Notes: generated from the letters alone by a model not told the origin. A stretch of 64,000 nucleotides of DNA from Petaurus breviceps papuanus (GCA_028583685.1 JAMXIF010001210.1:8511182-8575181), one strand, 5' to 3'; shown: positions 11,234-22,850, numbered from the stretch's first letter. A program made the numbers and translations.

Positions 11234-12320
11234 AAAAATGAACATTGTACAGATGAGGAAGCTAAGACCCAGAGCGTTGAAGTAACAAGTCCTATAATGA
11301 TGTAGGCAATTTTAGTGATAAATTCAGGACTACATCCATTTTTTCCTAACTTTCTATCCAGGGTTCTTTCTAATGAATCAAAATTCCTCCAAATGGAAGG
11401 GCACCAGAATGCTTATCAGCATCAGAAAATGAATGAGGGATAAGAGGTTCCTAGAGCATATTTTAGGAAAATGGAGGAAGTTACTATAAGCCACAAGAAA
11501 CATGCATCCCAATTCAAAACACCTTAAGGGAATTACAACCTAGTGAGGGCATTCACTTGAGTAGTCATGGTCATTTTGAGAATCATGGGGATCCAGTTAA
11601 CTGACTGCATCCAAGAGTTGAACCTGGACTCTGCTACTTGTGCATACCTGAAACAATCTTATCAAGGTACAACTTTCCCATGTGCTTTGGAAGGGAACTT
11701 CAGCAGAGGATTCAAGTACTCTTTCTTCCTTTGCTCCAAATCAAATGACATACCTGTCCAGTAGTAGAAGGTAGATGAATTCATAGCCACCCACAAAAGA
11801 GGAAGGTCCTTATGATCTTAGCTGGATTCCTCAAGCCCAGCTCCTGCCTAATCTGCTTTGTAGCAAGCATTTGAAAACAGCAGTACTAGGACAGGATTAT
11901 ATCCATTGCTTTAAAATAAAAATAAAAATCATACCTGCCTTTGAAGTTGTCCTCATTACAATCCAGCATGAATCAAAAGAAAACCTTCGTCATAAACATC
12001 TATAAACACGCAAACTAAATTCCCACATTGGGCACGTACTCGAAGGCCATCATCTCTCTGGCAAGCAGTGAGTAACATATTTCATCTTCAGTTCTCTGGA
12101 CTAAGTGTTTATCATTGCAATGATGAGACTCGAAGACTTTCAAAGTTGTTATAATTATACAAATTGTTCTTGTTCCAATCACTTCACTCTTCATCAATTC
12201 ATAGAGGTCTTCCCATTGTGTTATGCCACCTCTCCTAGTTCTTTGAACGCAGGCTCAGAACCTTTCACTAAACATAATATAATGTAGCATAACATAAGAT
12301 AGCATAAATGTAACATAAGT
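11234..12320. other. spacer; weak MIR trace at the left
   Basis: Bases 11240-11340 ('cagatgaggaagctaagacc') look like a reversed MIR core. The rest has no recognised feature. Short open frames (for example 11567-11764) show no domain. Confidence 0.45.
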
Positions 12321-12324
12321 AACC

Positions 12325-12554
12325 TAATTTTTCTATAGTGATTGAAGGTCATGAAGTGCTTTACAAATATCATACAACAATCCTGGGAGGCAGGTGTTAT
12401 TATTATCCTCATTTTACAAATGAGGAAACTGAGGCTAGCAGAAGTTAAGTGAGTTGCCCAAGGTTATATAGATGATATTTTTAAGAAGCAGGATTTGAAC
12501 TCAGGTCTTCCTTATTCTAGGTCTAGTGATCCATCCAACAGTGCCACCTAGCTA
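12325..12554 (-). mobile_element. MIR/CORE-SINE, well preserved
   Basis: The reversed core 'ttttacaaatgaggaaactg', 'ttgcccaaggttatataga' and the tRNA-related head ending 'gtgccacctagcta' are all present. It is one of the longest MIR-type copies in the window. Confidence 0.75.
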
Positions 12555-12694
12555 ATCTGTTTAATACTAGTTGATACCATCAGCCCTTTTAAAACAAAAC
12601 CATTTAATCATTACTAGGAAGATGTAGATTACAGATGGGAAAGGAGAAAGGGTGGGGGGGGGGAGGAGTTTGAAAGAGATTGGTAGAAGAGAAT

Positions 12695-12992
12695 GTCATA
12701 GAAATTTAGAACTGGAAGAGAACTCAGTATTCACTGAAAACAGACTACGCCCAGAGGGAATGTCTCCTGTAATATGCTCCACCAAGCGTCATTCATCCTT
12801 TGCCTGAAGATCTTCAGTGAGCAGGAACCGATTCTGCTCTGGGGTATCTCAAATCATAATAAACTTTTTTTTCCCCTAATGTGAAATTGCATCTTTCTAC
12901 TCTTTGTTCCTAGAGTTCTGTCCTCTGAAGTCAAACAGACTGAGCCTGATCCTTCTTCCACATGGAAGCCCTTTGCTTGAGTGTTCCAATCT
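12695..12992 (-). mobile_element. CR1/L3 LINE 3' fragment
   Basis: Reversed CR1/L3 text: 'tagaactggaagagaactca' at the left, then 'agttctgtcctctgaagtc' and 'catggaagccctttgcttga'. It is homologous to the fragment at 44080-44345. Confidence 0.6.
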
Positions 12993-13014
12993 CTAGAGAA
13001 AACACCCCCACTTC

Positions 13015-13195
13015 CTAGAGATAGAGCTGGAAGAGACCATAAAGGCTATCTATATAGTTCAATACCCTCATTTTTACAGATGAGGAGACTGAAGCAAAGA
13101 GAGATAAAGAGACTTCCCCAAGGTCACACAAGTAGTCAGTGATAGATCCCAGGTTCAAAACCCTTCCCTAACTGCAATGCCAACAAGTCAATGCC
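13015..13195 (-). mobile_element. MIR/CR1-type fragment
   Basis: 'tagagctggaagagaccata', 'tacagatgaggagactgaag' and 'cccaaggtcacacaagtagt' are reversed MIR-type boxes. Confidence 0.65.
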
Positions 13196-13403
13196 ACAGT
13201 TTTTTGTTGCCTCTTTGAATTCTTTAAAGCTATCCTTATATGATATAGCCTGAAGGTCCTTTACCACCCAAGTTGCCCTCCTATGGCTCCATGATGAAGT
13301 TTAATAAATATCCTTAAACCCATGGCTGAACAAAATGCATCAGATGGAGTTCTCACCTGGGCAGAGTAGAGAGAGACTGTCAAACTTCTTTCTTTCTTTT
13401 TTC

Positions 13404-13697
13404 TTCTGAAAGCTATTTGTTGTTGCTATTCATTTCTCAGTTATGTCCCACTCTTCATCACTACTTTTGGGATTTTCTGGACAAAGATACTGGATTGGTT
13501 TGCAATTTCCTTTTCCATCTCATTTTATAGATGAGAAAACTGAGGCAAACAGGGCGAAGTGTCTAACCCAGGGTCACACAGCTAGTATCTGAGATACTAT
13601 CTAAATCAGCTAGATTTGAACTCATAAAGATGAATCTTTTTTACTCCAAACCTGGCACTCTATCCACTGTGCCACATAGCTACCCTTTCTGGAAGCT
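13404..13697 (-). mobile_element. long marsupial SINE with RTE-like tail
   Basis: Reversed long SINE (about 13415-13686). The tail part 'tttgggattttctggacaaa', core 'gatgagaaaactgaggcaaa' and head 'ctgtgccacatagctaccc' are in order. The flanks ttctgaaagct (13404-13414) and ttctggaagct (13687-13697) look like an aged target-site duplication. Confidence 0.75.
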
Positions 13698-14500
13698 GTG
13701 ACTAGTTGAAAAACTTTTTTTTTGTACAACAGATCCTACTACTGACTCATCAAACTAAAAAGTGCCAGTTATTTTCAAACAACTGGTATATAATTATACC
13801 CTATCCTGCCCTTGTGAAGCTGTTTAAAATTTTAGGTTAAATTAAAGTTCAAGAGTACATTTATCTCTATTTAATTTTGTCTTATTAGACTTAGTCTCAT
13901 GCTCTAAAATGCCATATTTGTTGGATCCTGGTTTCATCATTCAATATATGACATAGCTATCCTCACTTTCTATCATCACTAATTTTGATAAGCCTGTCAT
14001 GTATGTTCTTATCCATGTCACTGATAAAAATATTAAACATAACAGTTCCAAGCACAGAACCTTGGAAAGCTCCACTGGAGATCCCCTGCAAAGTTTTTTT
14101 TGAGCCTTGAACACTTTCCTTTCAGTACATCCATTTAAGTACGTCTGCTTCCTTCTCATGTTGCCTTCTGCTTCCCCTCCCCCTCCCTCCAATCTATTCA
14201 ATATTTCCACAAGAGTAATATGGACTACCTTATCAAATACATGACTAAAATCTATGTTAATGATAACTACAATATTCCCTTGATTTTATAGCTAAGAAAA
14301 CCTCTCAGAAAAGAAAATTCTTATATTCTGGCATGAACTGTTCCTGATAAATTTGTGCTTTGTAGTCACTGCTTTCTTTCCTAAAGGTTTCACTAACCAT
14401 ATCTTTGGTGACATCTTTTGGAATTTTCCAGGAATCAAAGTCAAATCTAGAGGTGTATAGTTGTAAAGCCACACATGAGCAACTTTCCAGAGGACTGCTG
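13698..14500. other. spacer without recognised genes
   Basis: Mostly AT-rich. The part near 13960-14290 ('tgtcactgataaaaatattaaacat', 'ccttggaaagctccactgga') may be part of an old LINE, but I cannot name it. No reading frame is convincing. Confidence 0.4.
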
Positions 14501-15732
14501 CTGTGAACAGCTTTCAAGATTCTGATTACATAGTATAGTGAGCTCTCTATTTATTCAATAACAAATCAGAGCAAAACATTCATAAAAAATAAAAATGCAG
14601 CATTAACAATGTTACAATTTATCACAGAAAATCAAAATACAGCATTCACCATGTCACAACTCAACAACTTGTCACTAAAATGGCCAAATAGTTTTCACCA
14701 AAGTGGTCACAAAATTTTAAACAAAATACATTCATATGTATCTCATATGAATCACTTAATTCAGTCACAAAGTACAAAAGTCAAAGTTGTCCACCCCTAG
14801 GTCAGAGTAAATCATAATCTTCTCAGTCAGTGCACAGTGTCCAAGTAAAGTCTTCTTTCAGCTTGACTTGAGGCTGGCTCTCAGCTTCCCTGGTTCCTCT
14901 TCCATGGTCCCAGCTCCAACTGTCACCTGGGTTCAAAGGCCATAGTTCCCATTTCCTTCTCCAGCTCCTTGTCCAGTTCTTTATCCAGTTCCCATTCCAT
15001 ATTAAAGTTCACAGTGTCTGGTCTACCTCAAGTCCTTCACAGTTCCTGTTTCTGGAAAGGCAAAGCTTGACAGACACAAATAATATTCATACATGTTACT
15101 AGCACCATCATCATTTCACTATTTGCCTGTGAAATCAACTCAGCTCCACCAACAAAGTCTGAGAACTCAACACAAATCATCAACATAGAAATCAACACAG
15201 ACCCATAAACAAGGTCTAAGGGGTCAGCACAAATCATCAGTAGAGTACCAGGACCTCCAAACCCTCTTCTAGAACTTCTGTAAACATACATCCAGAAAAT
15301 CCTCTTTCAGGGCTTCCAGTAAGGTCCTAGGGCTTCTGTACAAAGTATCACAAACAAACATCAACACAGGGCAGACAGAGTCCCAGGATGGCACAAGTTT
15401 TCTCCTTCTTAACTCTACTACCATAAGAGTCCTTTTCTTAGTTCTTCTCAATTATCACTTCAGTCTTCAGTCCAGAAGCAGCTGCCCTGCCTTCATAATT
15501 CTCACCCCAGGAAATTCTGTCTGTCCAGCTTGTGTTCTTCCTTATATATGGTATAGTTCCTCCCTGTTCTGCCCCTTCCTGTTACATAAGCAAATAGTTT
15601 CCAAGGTGTTAACTAATTCTTTGTTAATTAAATATCTTAAACAAGGTGTTAACTTGAAACAAGGTTCTAAGTACCTGCTTACTTGCCAATACAAAGGGGC
15701 ATGGAAGATCTTCAGTTTTCATTAACATTACA
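14500..15732 (-). mobile_element. endogenous retrovirus-like fossil, antisense, one LTR recognised
   Basis: The right end at 15732 reads, on the minus strand, TGTAATGTTAATG, a typical LTR start. A TATA-like 'atatataagg' lies about 190 bases inside. The LTR covers about 15040-15732. About 14560-15040 resembles the short interior of the element at 57408-58165. The LTR shares long stretches with the one at 49583-50134. It is old and broken; no gag, pol or env region is recognisable. Confidence 0.55.
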
Positions 15733-15803
15733 ATACTTTACAGACTCTGTTCTCTTTCCTTTTTGAACATCAGCCTATGTCTGGTACTGTTACAGCCTGG
15801 TGG

Positions 15804-15806
<3 letters not shown>

Positions 15807-15887
<81 letters not shown>

Positions 15888-15893
15888 ATCTCT
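15807..15893. repeat. (TCTA)n/(TCTG)n microsatellite
   Basis: About fourteen TCTA units followed by TCTG units, then TCTA/TA-rich text. A short open frame through it is only a translation of the repeat. Confidence 0.95.
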
Positions 15894-16515
15894 ATACATC
15901 TATAGATATTATTTATAGACATTTATATATGTTTCTATGTATATATGTTTACATATATGTTTTATGTATGTGTGTATGTGTATTTAAAGACAACCTGTGT
16001 TCAAAGGGCATACAGGCATGCAAAATAAAAGAGAACATGAAGGAAGCTGTCAATATAGTAGTGCCTTATTTACTTTCCAAGAAAATGTGGACCACATCCA
16101 ATAACAATTACAATACTATGAAATAAAGGCCTAGGCCACAGGGCACACATGGCTGCAAATCTTTGGGGATCCAGACATATTTTTTATTGAAGACACAAAG
16201 GGAAGGGACGTTCAGGTTTATGAGTTTGAGGAAGCATTTTTTCATTGATAAAATATTATTTGAAGACATAACTTACTTGAGGTTTTAAAAACTCTGTTTT
16301 TTTATGAGAAAGATTTAAAAGTTTTTGAGTATTTTTATGAGGAAAGTCTGAATTATCCTTTAAAAATATGGGTCTTTAAGTCATAAGCTCTTGAAAAGGC
16401 TAGATGATTATTGAATCTTTACACTAAGGGAGAAATGATATGGACATAAATGTAAAAAGATGGTGAGAAAAATGTTGGATGACAAGAGTAATTCCAGATA
16501 GAAGGTGTATAGTCT
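15894..16515. other. AT-rich spacer
   Basis: TA-rich text follows the microsatellite to about 15990. Nothing is recognised after that. Confidence 0.45.
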
Positions 16516-16516
16516 G

Positions 16517-16519
<3 letters not shown>

Positions 16520-16554
<35 letters not shown>

Positions 16555-16557
16555 ACA
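16520..16557. repeat. (CA)n microsatellite
   Basis: About fourteen CA units, slightly interrupted at the right. Confidence 0.95.
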
Positions 16558-16949
16558 TATAGGTCCTTTGACTGTAAAAAAAAAGATTATATACATAAAT
16601 ACATAGATGGACATTCAATACCTTGTTTTCTTAAGTTTTTTTTAAAACAATGATCTACTTTAGAACTTGATTATTTCTCTTTGTCCCTCCCTTCAGTTTA
16701 AAATATTTGTATCTGTACATGGCTAATACATGCTTAGAAAAGATGGGCTAAAAATATACATAAACTTAGCAAAATATTGCTTAGGATCATACTACTTTGA
16801 GGACAAAAAAATTTGCTTGGTGTCCATAGAATATATAATTTGAATGAGTATTTAATAGTCTCTTCATTGTTCTCTCCCCAACTCCTGCCCCCACAGAAAT
16901 AAAATAAAAAGATCTCAGAGATTTAGTAGACTGCAAGCTCAATATGGGT

Positions 16950-17520
16950 CAGTGGTGCAATGTGGCAGCCAGAAAAGCTAATATAATCTTTAGACGCATT
17001 AAGGTAGATAAAGCTTTCAGGAATTGGGAAGGGATGATCCCCTTTAGTCAGCCCTCCCTCCTTAGAGCTCATCTGGAATGTTGTGTTCAGGTCTGAACAA
17101 CATGGTTGAAGAAAGACATTGATAAACTAGAAATTATCCTGCAGAAGGCAACCAGAATGAGGATGGGCCTAGGACACATGCCATATGAGGACTTGTTGAA
17201 GGAACTGGGGATGGTTAGCTTGGAGAACAGAAGACAGGAGAATATGAGAGCTGGATAACACTATTTAAATAGATGTCTATGTGAAGGAGGAAGTTGCCTT
17301 GTTCTGTTTGGCCCCAGAAGGTCAAACCAGGTGACACTGCAGAGGTTAATTTAAGCTTGATATCAGGGAAAACTTCCTAACATTTAGAGCTTTCTGAAAG
17401 TGGAACTGGACTACTTTGAGACTTGGTGGAGGGTCCTCACTCACCCATCCATCCCTTGAAGGTGTTAAAGTAAAGACTGATGATCAACTTGTCACATCTG
17501 TTAAAATGTTCCTTTGTGTA
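16950..17520 (+). mobile_element. CR1/L3 LINE relic
   Basis: It contains the order typical of CR1/L3 3' regions: 'gagctcatctggaatgttgt', 'ctgcagaaggcaaccagaat', 'tatgaggacttgttgaagga', 'agggaaaacttcctaacatt', 'ccatcccttgaaggtgttaa'. No frame is open over any length. The 3' terminal repeat is missing. Confidence 0.65.
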
Positions 17521-17612
17521 TGGGTTGAGGTCTCTTTCAAGTGTCAAATTCTACAATTCCCAGAGCCCTCACACACACAAACACACACACACTCACAATC
17601 ACACTTCTTAAA

Positions 17613-18003
17613 AAATATCACTTTAGAGGTGGCTAGGTGGCACAGTGAAGAGAGCACTGGCCCTGGAGTCAGGAGGACCTGAATTCAAATCCAGCAGCAC
17701 TTAACACTTACTAGCCATGTGACTTTGGGTAAGTCACTTAACCCCAATTTCCCTGCTCTTCCCCCTCCAAAAAAGCAGAAAAAAAAGAGAGGATGCCTTA
17801 AAAAAAAGAGAACAATAAAAATAGGAGTGGCTAGTTGGCACAGTGAATAAAGCACCAGCCCTGGAGTCAGGGGACCTGAGTTCAAATCTGGCCCCAGACA
17901 CTTAACATAAAACTAGCCCTGTGACCTTGTGTAAGTCATTTAACCCAAATTGCCCTACTCTCCCCCTCCAAAAAAAAGAAGAGAACAAAAAAATATCACT
18001 TCA
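17613..18003 (+). mobile_element. two stacked tRNA-derived SINEs
   Basis: SINE 1 is at about 17627-17795 ('aggtggctaggtggcacagt') and SINE 2 at about 17823-17985 ('ggagtggctagttggcacag'). The sequence aaaaaatatcactt flanks the pair (17613-17626 and about 17989-18002). A second, inner duplication (agagaacaataaaa before SINE 2, agagaacaaaaaaa after it) shows that SINE 2 entered the A-rich tail of SINE 1. Confidence 0.75.
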
Positions 18004-18296
18004 AGAATATAATGTTTGTGTAGAAATATTCTTCACCAATGCAATTAGCATATGAGAAACACTGTGAAAACTTTAAAAACACTTTTTGAATATAAAGTAA
18101 TAATGATTAAAAACAATAACTCCTTTTATCCATATCAGGTTCCTGGCAGATAGCTGTCTATAACATAATTTCTAAAAATAGTGAAGTGAATAAAAAAATT
18201 CTGACTATAAGTAACAAAGAGAGCTATTACAGAGTTTTTGAACTATATTTCATAAATGAGGAATGAAAATCCTTATTTAGGTCCTCTCAAGATAGT

Positions 18297-18525
18297 CACA
18301 ATAATAGTTAAATTTATATAGCACTTAAAGTTTTGCAAAGTATGTATTATTTTCTCATCTGATCCTCACAACAACCCTGGAAAGTGGCTGCTATTATCCT
18401 CATTTTGCAGATAACATAGCTGAAGATGAGAAAGGTTAAGGAACTTCCCCAGGGTTACAATGCTGATTAATAGCTGAGATAGTATTTGAACTCAAGTCTT
18501 TCCAGCTGATGTCTGAGTCTCTCTC
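18297..18525 (-). mobile_element. MIR/CORE-SINE
   Basis: Reversed MIR-type text: 'tatagcacttaaagttttgc', 'tcctcacaacaaccctggaa', 'cattttgcagataacatagc', 'ttgaactcaagtctttcc'. Confidence 0.7.
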
Positions 18526-18639
18526 ATCAACTGATAGAGTTGGTGCAATATAAAACAAAACATCAGATTAGAAACTGCAAGGCATAACTCAGATGAACTC
18601 GAAAACACAGGCAACAGAAAAACGATAACTAAAAAATCA

Positions 18640-18825
18640 TAATAATTTAAATTTATATGGTGTTAAAGGCTCAGAGGTGGCTTTATATTCCATATCATCT
18701 TTATGACAGTTGTATGAGGTAAGTGCTACAGTCATCTCTGTTTTACAAATGAGAAAATGGAGGCTCAGAATTTTAGTGGTTTGCCATGATCACATAGCTA
18801 GTAAGAGTTTGAGGAAGGATTTGAA
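18640..18825 (-). mobile_element. MIR/CORE-SINE fragment
   Basis: Degraded reversed copy: 'tttacaaatgagaaaatgga', 'gatcacatagctagtaagag', 'aaggatttgaac'. A second independent copy about 120 bases from the previous one. Confidence 0.6.
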
Positions 18826-19052
18826 CAATAACAACAGTAATATTAATAACAGGCAACATGCATATAATATTTATTGTTGAAGTTGGTAAAGAGATTCCTG
18901 TTCTTCCTCCAAATCCAGTAGGCTTTCCTCTCCCTCACGCTGCCTCTCTGCTATAAGTGTAAAAATCAAGGGCCATTTAATCATGAGCCTCTTTTATACA
19001 CCTTACAATGAGATAGCACATGTTGGTAATGATGGCCTTGAGTCATAAATAA

Positions 19053-19251
19053 AAGGATGGAGGGAGGGAAGGAAGGAAGGAAGGAAGGAAGGAAGGAAGG
19101 AAGGAAGGAAGGANNNNNNNNNNGAAGGAAGGAAGGAAGGAAGGAAGGAAGGAAGGAAGGAAGGAAGGAAAGAACGAAGGAAGGAAGGAAGGAAGGAAGG
19201 AAGGAAGGAAGGAAGGAAGGAAGGAAGGAAGGAAGGAAGGAAGGAAGGAGG
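19053..19251. repeat. (GGAA)n microsatellite with 10-base assembly gap
   Basis: Nearly pure GGAA/GAAG repeat over about 200 bases with N at 19114-19123. The true length is probably unresolved. An 85-codon open frame here is a translation of the repeat and not a gene. Confidence 0.95.
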
Positions 19252-19544
19252 ATAAAAAGCTTACATGGTATTTTGATGACTGAATTTAAGAAGAAGAATT
19301 TTAGAATAAAATAATGTCTTGAGAAGTTGTTGACATAAAATGAGTTTTGGTCTTTAAATTGAGAAGCAGTTTTGTGAATTTGCTCATTTTGATACTTTAT
19401 TCAACCATACCAATAGATTAAAAAAATTAATCAAAGTAGGAAAAGGAAGGAGAGTGTTTGCACCGTCAATAGTTGAGTTGTTTTGGCAAATAAAAATAAA
19501 TTTCAAAATTTCAAAAAATGAAAATATAACATAATGAAAGTAGT

Positions 19545-19770
19545 AATAATACATTCATATTGTGCTTTAAATCCTACAAGAAACTATTTCACTCTTTCCA
19601 ATGAGGTAGGAATTAAAATAATTTTTACCCACATTTTAGAGGTCAGAAAACTGAAGCTCTGAGACATAAATTGATTTAACCATGGTCACACAGTTAAAAA
19701 ATATCTGAGACAGGATTTGAACCCAGATCTCCTATGACTAGCCTTCTATCCACTACTCCATTCTGTCTTG
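19545..19770 (-). mobile_element. MIR/CORE-SINE
   Basis: Reversed copy: 'cattttagaggtcagaaaac', 'ggtcacacagttaaaaaata', 'caggatttgaacccagatct' and a degraded head. Confidence 0.65.
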
Positions 19771-20260
19771 TTTTTGAGAAAACTAAAATGATCCTAAATA
19801 TCATATAATTTACTCTGATAATTCTTCAGGCACTTCAGGGTTTTTTCAGTGTCTCTGCAACATTTTTTGGAACATAGATTATTTCTGTACTTTAGATGTG
19901 CAAGAATGTTTGTTGATAGAAATCTCTAGTTGATAGAAAGCCACATAATTACACTGGGTTTAAAAATGCATACACTGGATAATCCCACATTGATGCATAA
20001 AGAAGAATGTGTGGGTGTACATTTATAAGAACAACATTTATATTTTCCCTTCACAGAGTAAATCTTCAGCCCTATGATTGTGATGATCAGATACTTCAAT
20101 GAATGCTTTGGGATTTTTCTCCCAGGGAAATTAAACAGATCTGTATATGAATACAAGACGTTAGAATTCATTAGATTGCAATGGGATTGTGTGTTTGTCT
20201 GTGTCTATCTGTGTCTCTGTGTCTTCAGCAGCTGTATATTTGGGAAAATGCCCATGTCTT
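19771..20260. other. spacer without recognised features
   Basis: AT-rich, with TGTGTCT-rich text at 20185-20225. I see no repeat family or gene. Confidence 0.45.
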
Positions 20261-20265
20261 GACAT

Positions 20266-20814
20266 TGTTATGGGAATGGGAATTTAAGATATTCCCTGCC
20301 CCAAGCCCCTTTGATAGGCTTAAGTGCACCTGGAGCCTGTGACAGGATGCTCAGTTTTCAGGAATGCCCACACCTTGGTTCTCTGTGATTAGGCACTGGG
20401 TCAAGAGAGTTGTGACATTCTCTGAACCAGCAGAAGGCTATATAAACCTTGATGTGAGGCTTTGTTTTGGGGCTCACTTTGAGGAGAGTTTTGTGATTTG
20501 ACCAGAGGAGACTCTGGGCTTTAACAGCCCAGATGTTGGTGCTTCTCTCTCTGGTAACTGACTAGGTGTGGATGTAATGTTCAGAAAGTGGGAAGCCCTG
20601 TCTGCTGATCAGTTTCTGTGTATTCTCTGTCTGCTTGTCACCTCTATATTCTCTGAAGTTTGGGGTGCTGACCTTTTCCCCCTGAACTAGGTAAATGACA
20701 TATGTTTTATTAAAGCGAGATTGTTAACCTATTTTCAGTTGCTTTCCTTTAGAAAAGCATATCTAAGAACCTGTTGGCAGCCACCCTGGGGATGCTGGGG
20801 TGCTTGCTGCTACA
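20266..20814 (+). mobile_element. solo LTR of an endogenous retrovirus-like family
   Basis: Starts TGTTATGGG and ends GCTGCTACA, with near-duplicate 5-mers outside (gacat / gccat). Its parts are in LTR order: a TATA box at 20439-20446 and a poly-A signal ATTAAA at 20709-20714. It matches the two LTRs of the antisense element at 56733-59119 over most of its length, in the opposite orientation. It is a fossil left by recombination between the LTRs of a once longer element; no interior remains. Confidence 0.75.
20439..20446 (+). promoter_or_regulatory. LTR TATA box
   Basis: TATATAAA-type box inside the solo LTR, at the position expected for the old retroviral promoter. Whether it drives any transcript today cannot be told from sequence. 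Confidence 0.45.
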
Positions 20815-20864
20815 GCCATTGACAACATGCTTTCAAACCCAAGGAGGAAAAAGAACATAACATT

Positions 20865-21280
20865 TTATTATTATTATTATTATTATTATTCATAGGTTTT
20901 TTTCTCTTAATGGCATTTTATTTTTTCCAATTATATGTAAAATTTACAAAATTCATTTTTATAGGATTTTTGATTTCCAAATTTTTTTCTCCCTTCCTCC
21001 CCTCCCCAAGACAGCAAGCAATTTGATATAGGCTATACATGTACAAGCATATTAAAGATGTCTCTACATTAGTCATGTTGTGAAAGAAGAATCAGAACAA
21101 AAGGGAAAAACCATGAGAAAGAAAAAAAGAGAAAATATTGTGCTTCGATCTGCATTCAAACCCCATAGTTCTTTCTCTGGATTTGAATATCATTTTCCAT
21201 AATGTGTCTCTGGAATTATCTTAGGTCATTGTATTGCTGAGAAGAGCTAAGTCTATCAAAGCCGATTATTGCACAAAGAG
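20865..21280 (-). mobile_element. L1 LINE 3' end
   Basis: A (TTA)n run (20865-20893) is the reversed tail. It is followed by 'atttttccaattatatgtaa', 'ctccccaagacagcaagcaa', 'ctatacatgtacaagcatat' and 'gttgtgaaagaagaatcaga', the reversed 3' UTR of a common marsupial L1. Confidence 0.7.
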
Positions 21281-21639
21281 CTCAACTTTTAAAAGAAATA
21301 GGACTTTGATCTCTTATTAACTTCCTCCTCACAGAAGGAAGTTTTATAAATTATCCGGGAAGAACATCAGGTTGTAAGAATTGATGGTTACAATCATGGA
21401 GGTTTTGGAGAAAGAAAGTATCAGAAATTAGAGTATACCAGTTGGAGGGACAGCTTTAACTAACCAGAGGTAGTAGCTATAGATAAAATCCTGGACCCGA
21501 AATGATAAACAGCACTTTTGCATAGGTATGATCATATTTCTGAATGTTTTAAATATTTATATAGCTCAAAAATTTCTATTGGTATGGATACAAACATCAA
21601 TAAATGGTTTTCATGAGTTGTTTTGGGCAAAGAGATTCA

Positions 21640-22850
21640 TCAGGGATTCTACCGCCTGGAACCAGTAAACTGCAGTAACTCCCCCATAATCACCTCCTAA
21701 CAACCATAAAATAGTACCCCAAAACAAAACATGGAACAGCATAACCAGCAAATAGATGGGGAAAAAAATCTTTTAGCTCTAGAAACTCCAAAAATCAGTA
21801 AGAAAAGTCGATCTCACTTGGGTGAAAGGGGAGCCCAGTCCAGGGCAGAAAGCATCCCAGAAAGCCAGCAGAAAGCCGCACCTCAGTAAACTAGTGGGAG
21901 ATTCTGAGGTATAGCGTGGTAGAGTAGGCAAACTCTTACATCAGGACCCCTTTGTGCCTTAGCATAGCCAGGGGAACCTGCAGACTCTTACTGTGAGAGC
22001 CACCACCTCCTTTAGTGCAGCCCTGAGCAGACAGGCATCCTCCAGCCACCAGACCACCAAGCTCTTCAGCACAGCTTCAGGCAAACAGGTATCCTCCAAG
22101 AGCCAGACCATCAAGTTCTTCAGTGTAGCCCTAGGCAAGCAGACATCTTCCAGAGGCCAAACCACCATATGATTCGGTGCAGCCCAGAGGGAATGCAGAA
22201 ACACCCTAACAGCCTCAGCACACACTAGGCATCATCAGTAGGACCCTGGATCAGCACCAGGTAAGCTGCCAGATCTTTATGACCTCAAATGGTGCTTGCC
22301 ACCCCCACCACATGCCCTCAGTGCAGCACCAGACACAAGGGTCCCCCATGGATTTCAGGGCAACATCACTCCAGCACCAGGTAAACAGAGTCTGCAACCA
22401 TTGACAGAAGAAGCCCGACACAGTTCCACTTGCACCCTGGGAACAGAGCTCAAATTTAAAAGAAAGAAAAAAGGCCAAAAAAAGAGCAAAAAATGACAAG
22501 AAAAAAAATCTGTCTATAGAAAGTTAGTATGGTGACATGGGAGTCCAAAACTCAAGCTCAAAAGAAGAAAACAATGTCAAAATTCCTATGGGCAAAACAA
22601 CAAAGAAAAACATAAAGTGATCTCAAGTCCCAAAATAACTAATGGAAGAGCTCAAAAAGGAGTTTAAAAAATCATATAAGAGAGGTAGAAGAAAAAAAAT
22701 TGGAAATGAAATAAGGCTGATGCAAGAGAATTATGAAAAAAGAGTCATCAGCTTGGAAAAGTGCTTAAAATTGTTAAACTGTAATTCCATTATGCCCTTG
22801 AGAATTGTGGAAATAGATCTTTACTTTATAGGGTTGTAATACAATATTCA
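21640..22850 (+). mobile_element. L1/HAL1 5' portion with broken ORF1 start
   Basis: The left part ('aactcccccataatcacctc', 'caaaaatcagtaagaaaagt') resembles the 5' UTR of the element at 4700. At 22640-22760 the coiled-coil start of ORF1 is visible: 'EELKKEFKKSYKRG' and 'NEIRLMQENYEKRVISLEK'. This parallels 'REMRMMQENHEKRVNNLMEE' at 5740. ORF1 ends after about 65 codons. It is 3' truncated, or joined at about 22850 to a different LINE. Confidence 0.65.
22019..22180. repeat. three 54-bp tandem repeat units
   Basis: Units at 22019-22072, 22073-22126 and 22127-22180 each begin 'agc(c/t)' and are exactly 54 bases long with moderate divergence. Partial units flank them on both sides. They lie in the L1 5' UTR-like region. 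On the minus strand they give an open frame with repeated 'LED(V/T/A)CL' blocks, an effect of 54 being a multiple of three. Confidence 0.8.

Noticed and set aside
15800-16126. 108-codon frame starting in YLSI repeats
   Set aside because: Translation of the (TCTA)n/(TCTG)n microsatellite and TA-rich flank.
19057-19314. 85-codon open frame rich in RKEG
   Set aside because: It is a translation of the (GGAA)n microsatellite and crosses N bases.
21959-22225. Minus-strand frame with repeated LEDxCL blocks, leucine-rich in look
   Set aside because: The repetition comes from the 54-bp tandem array in an L1 5' region, not from a repeat protein.
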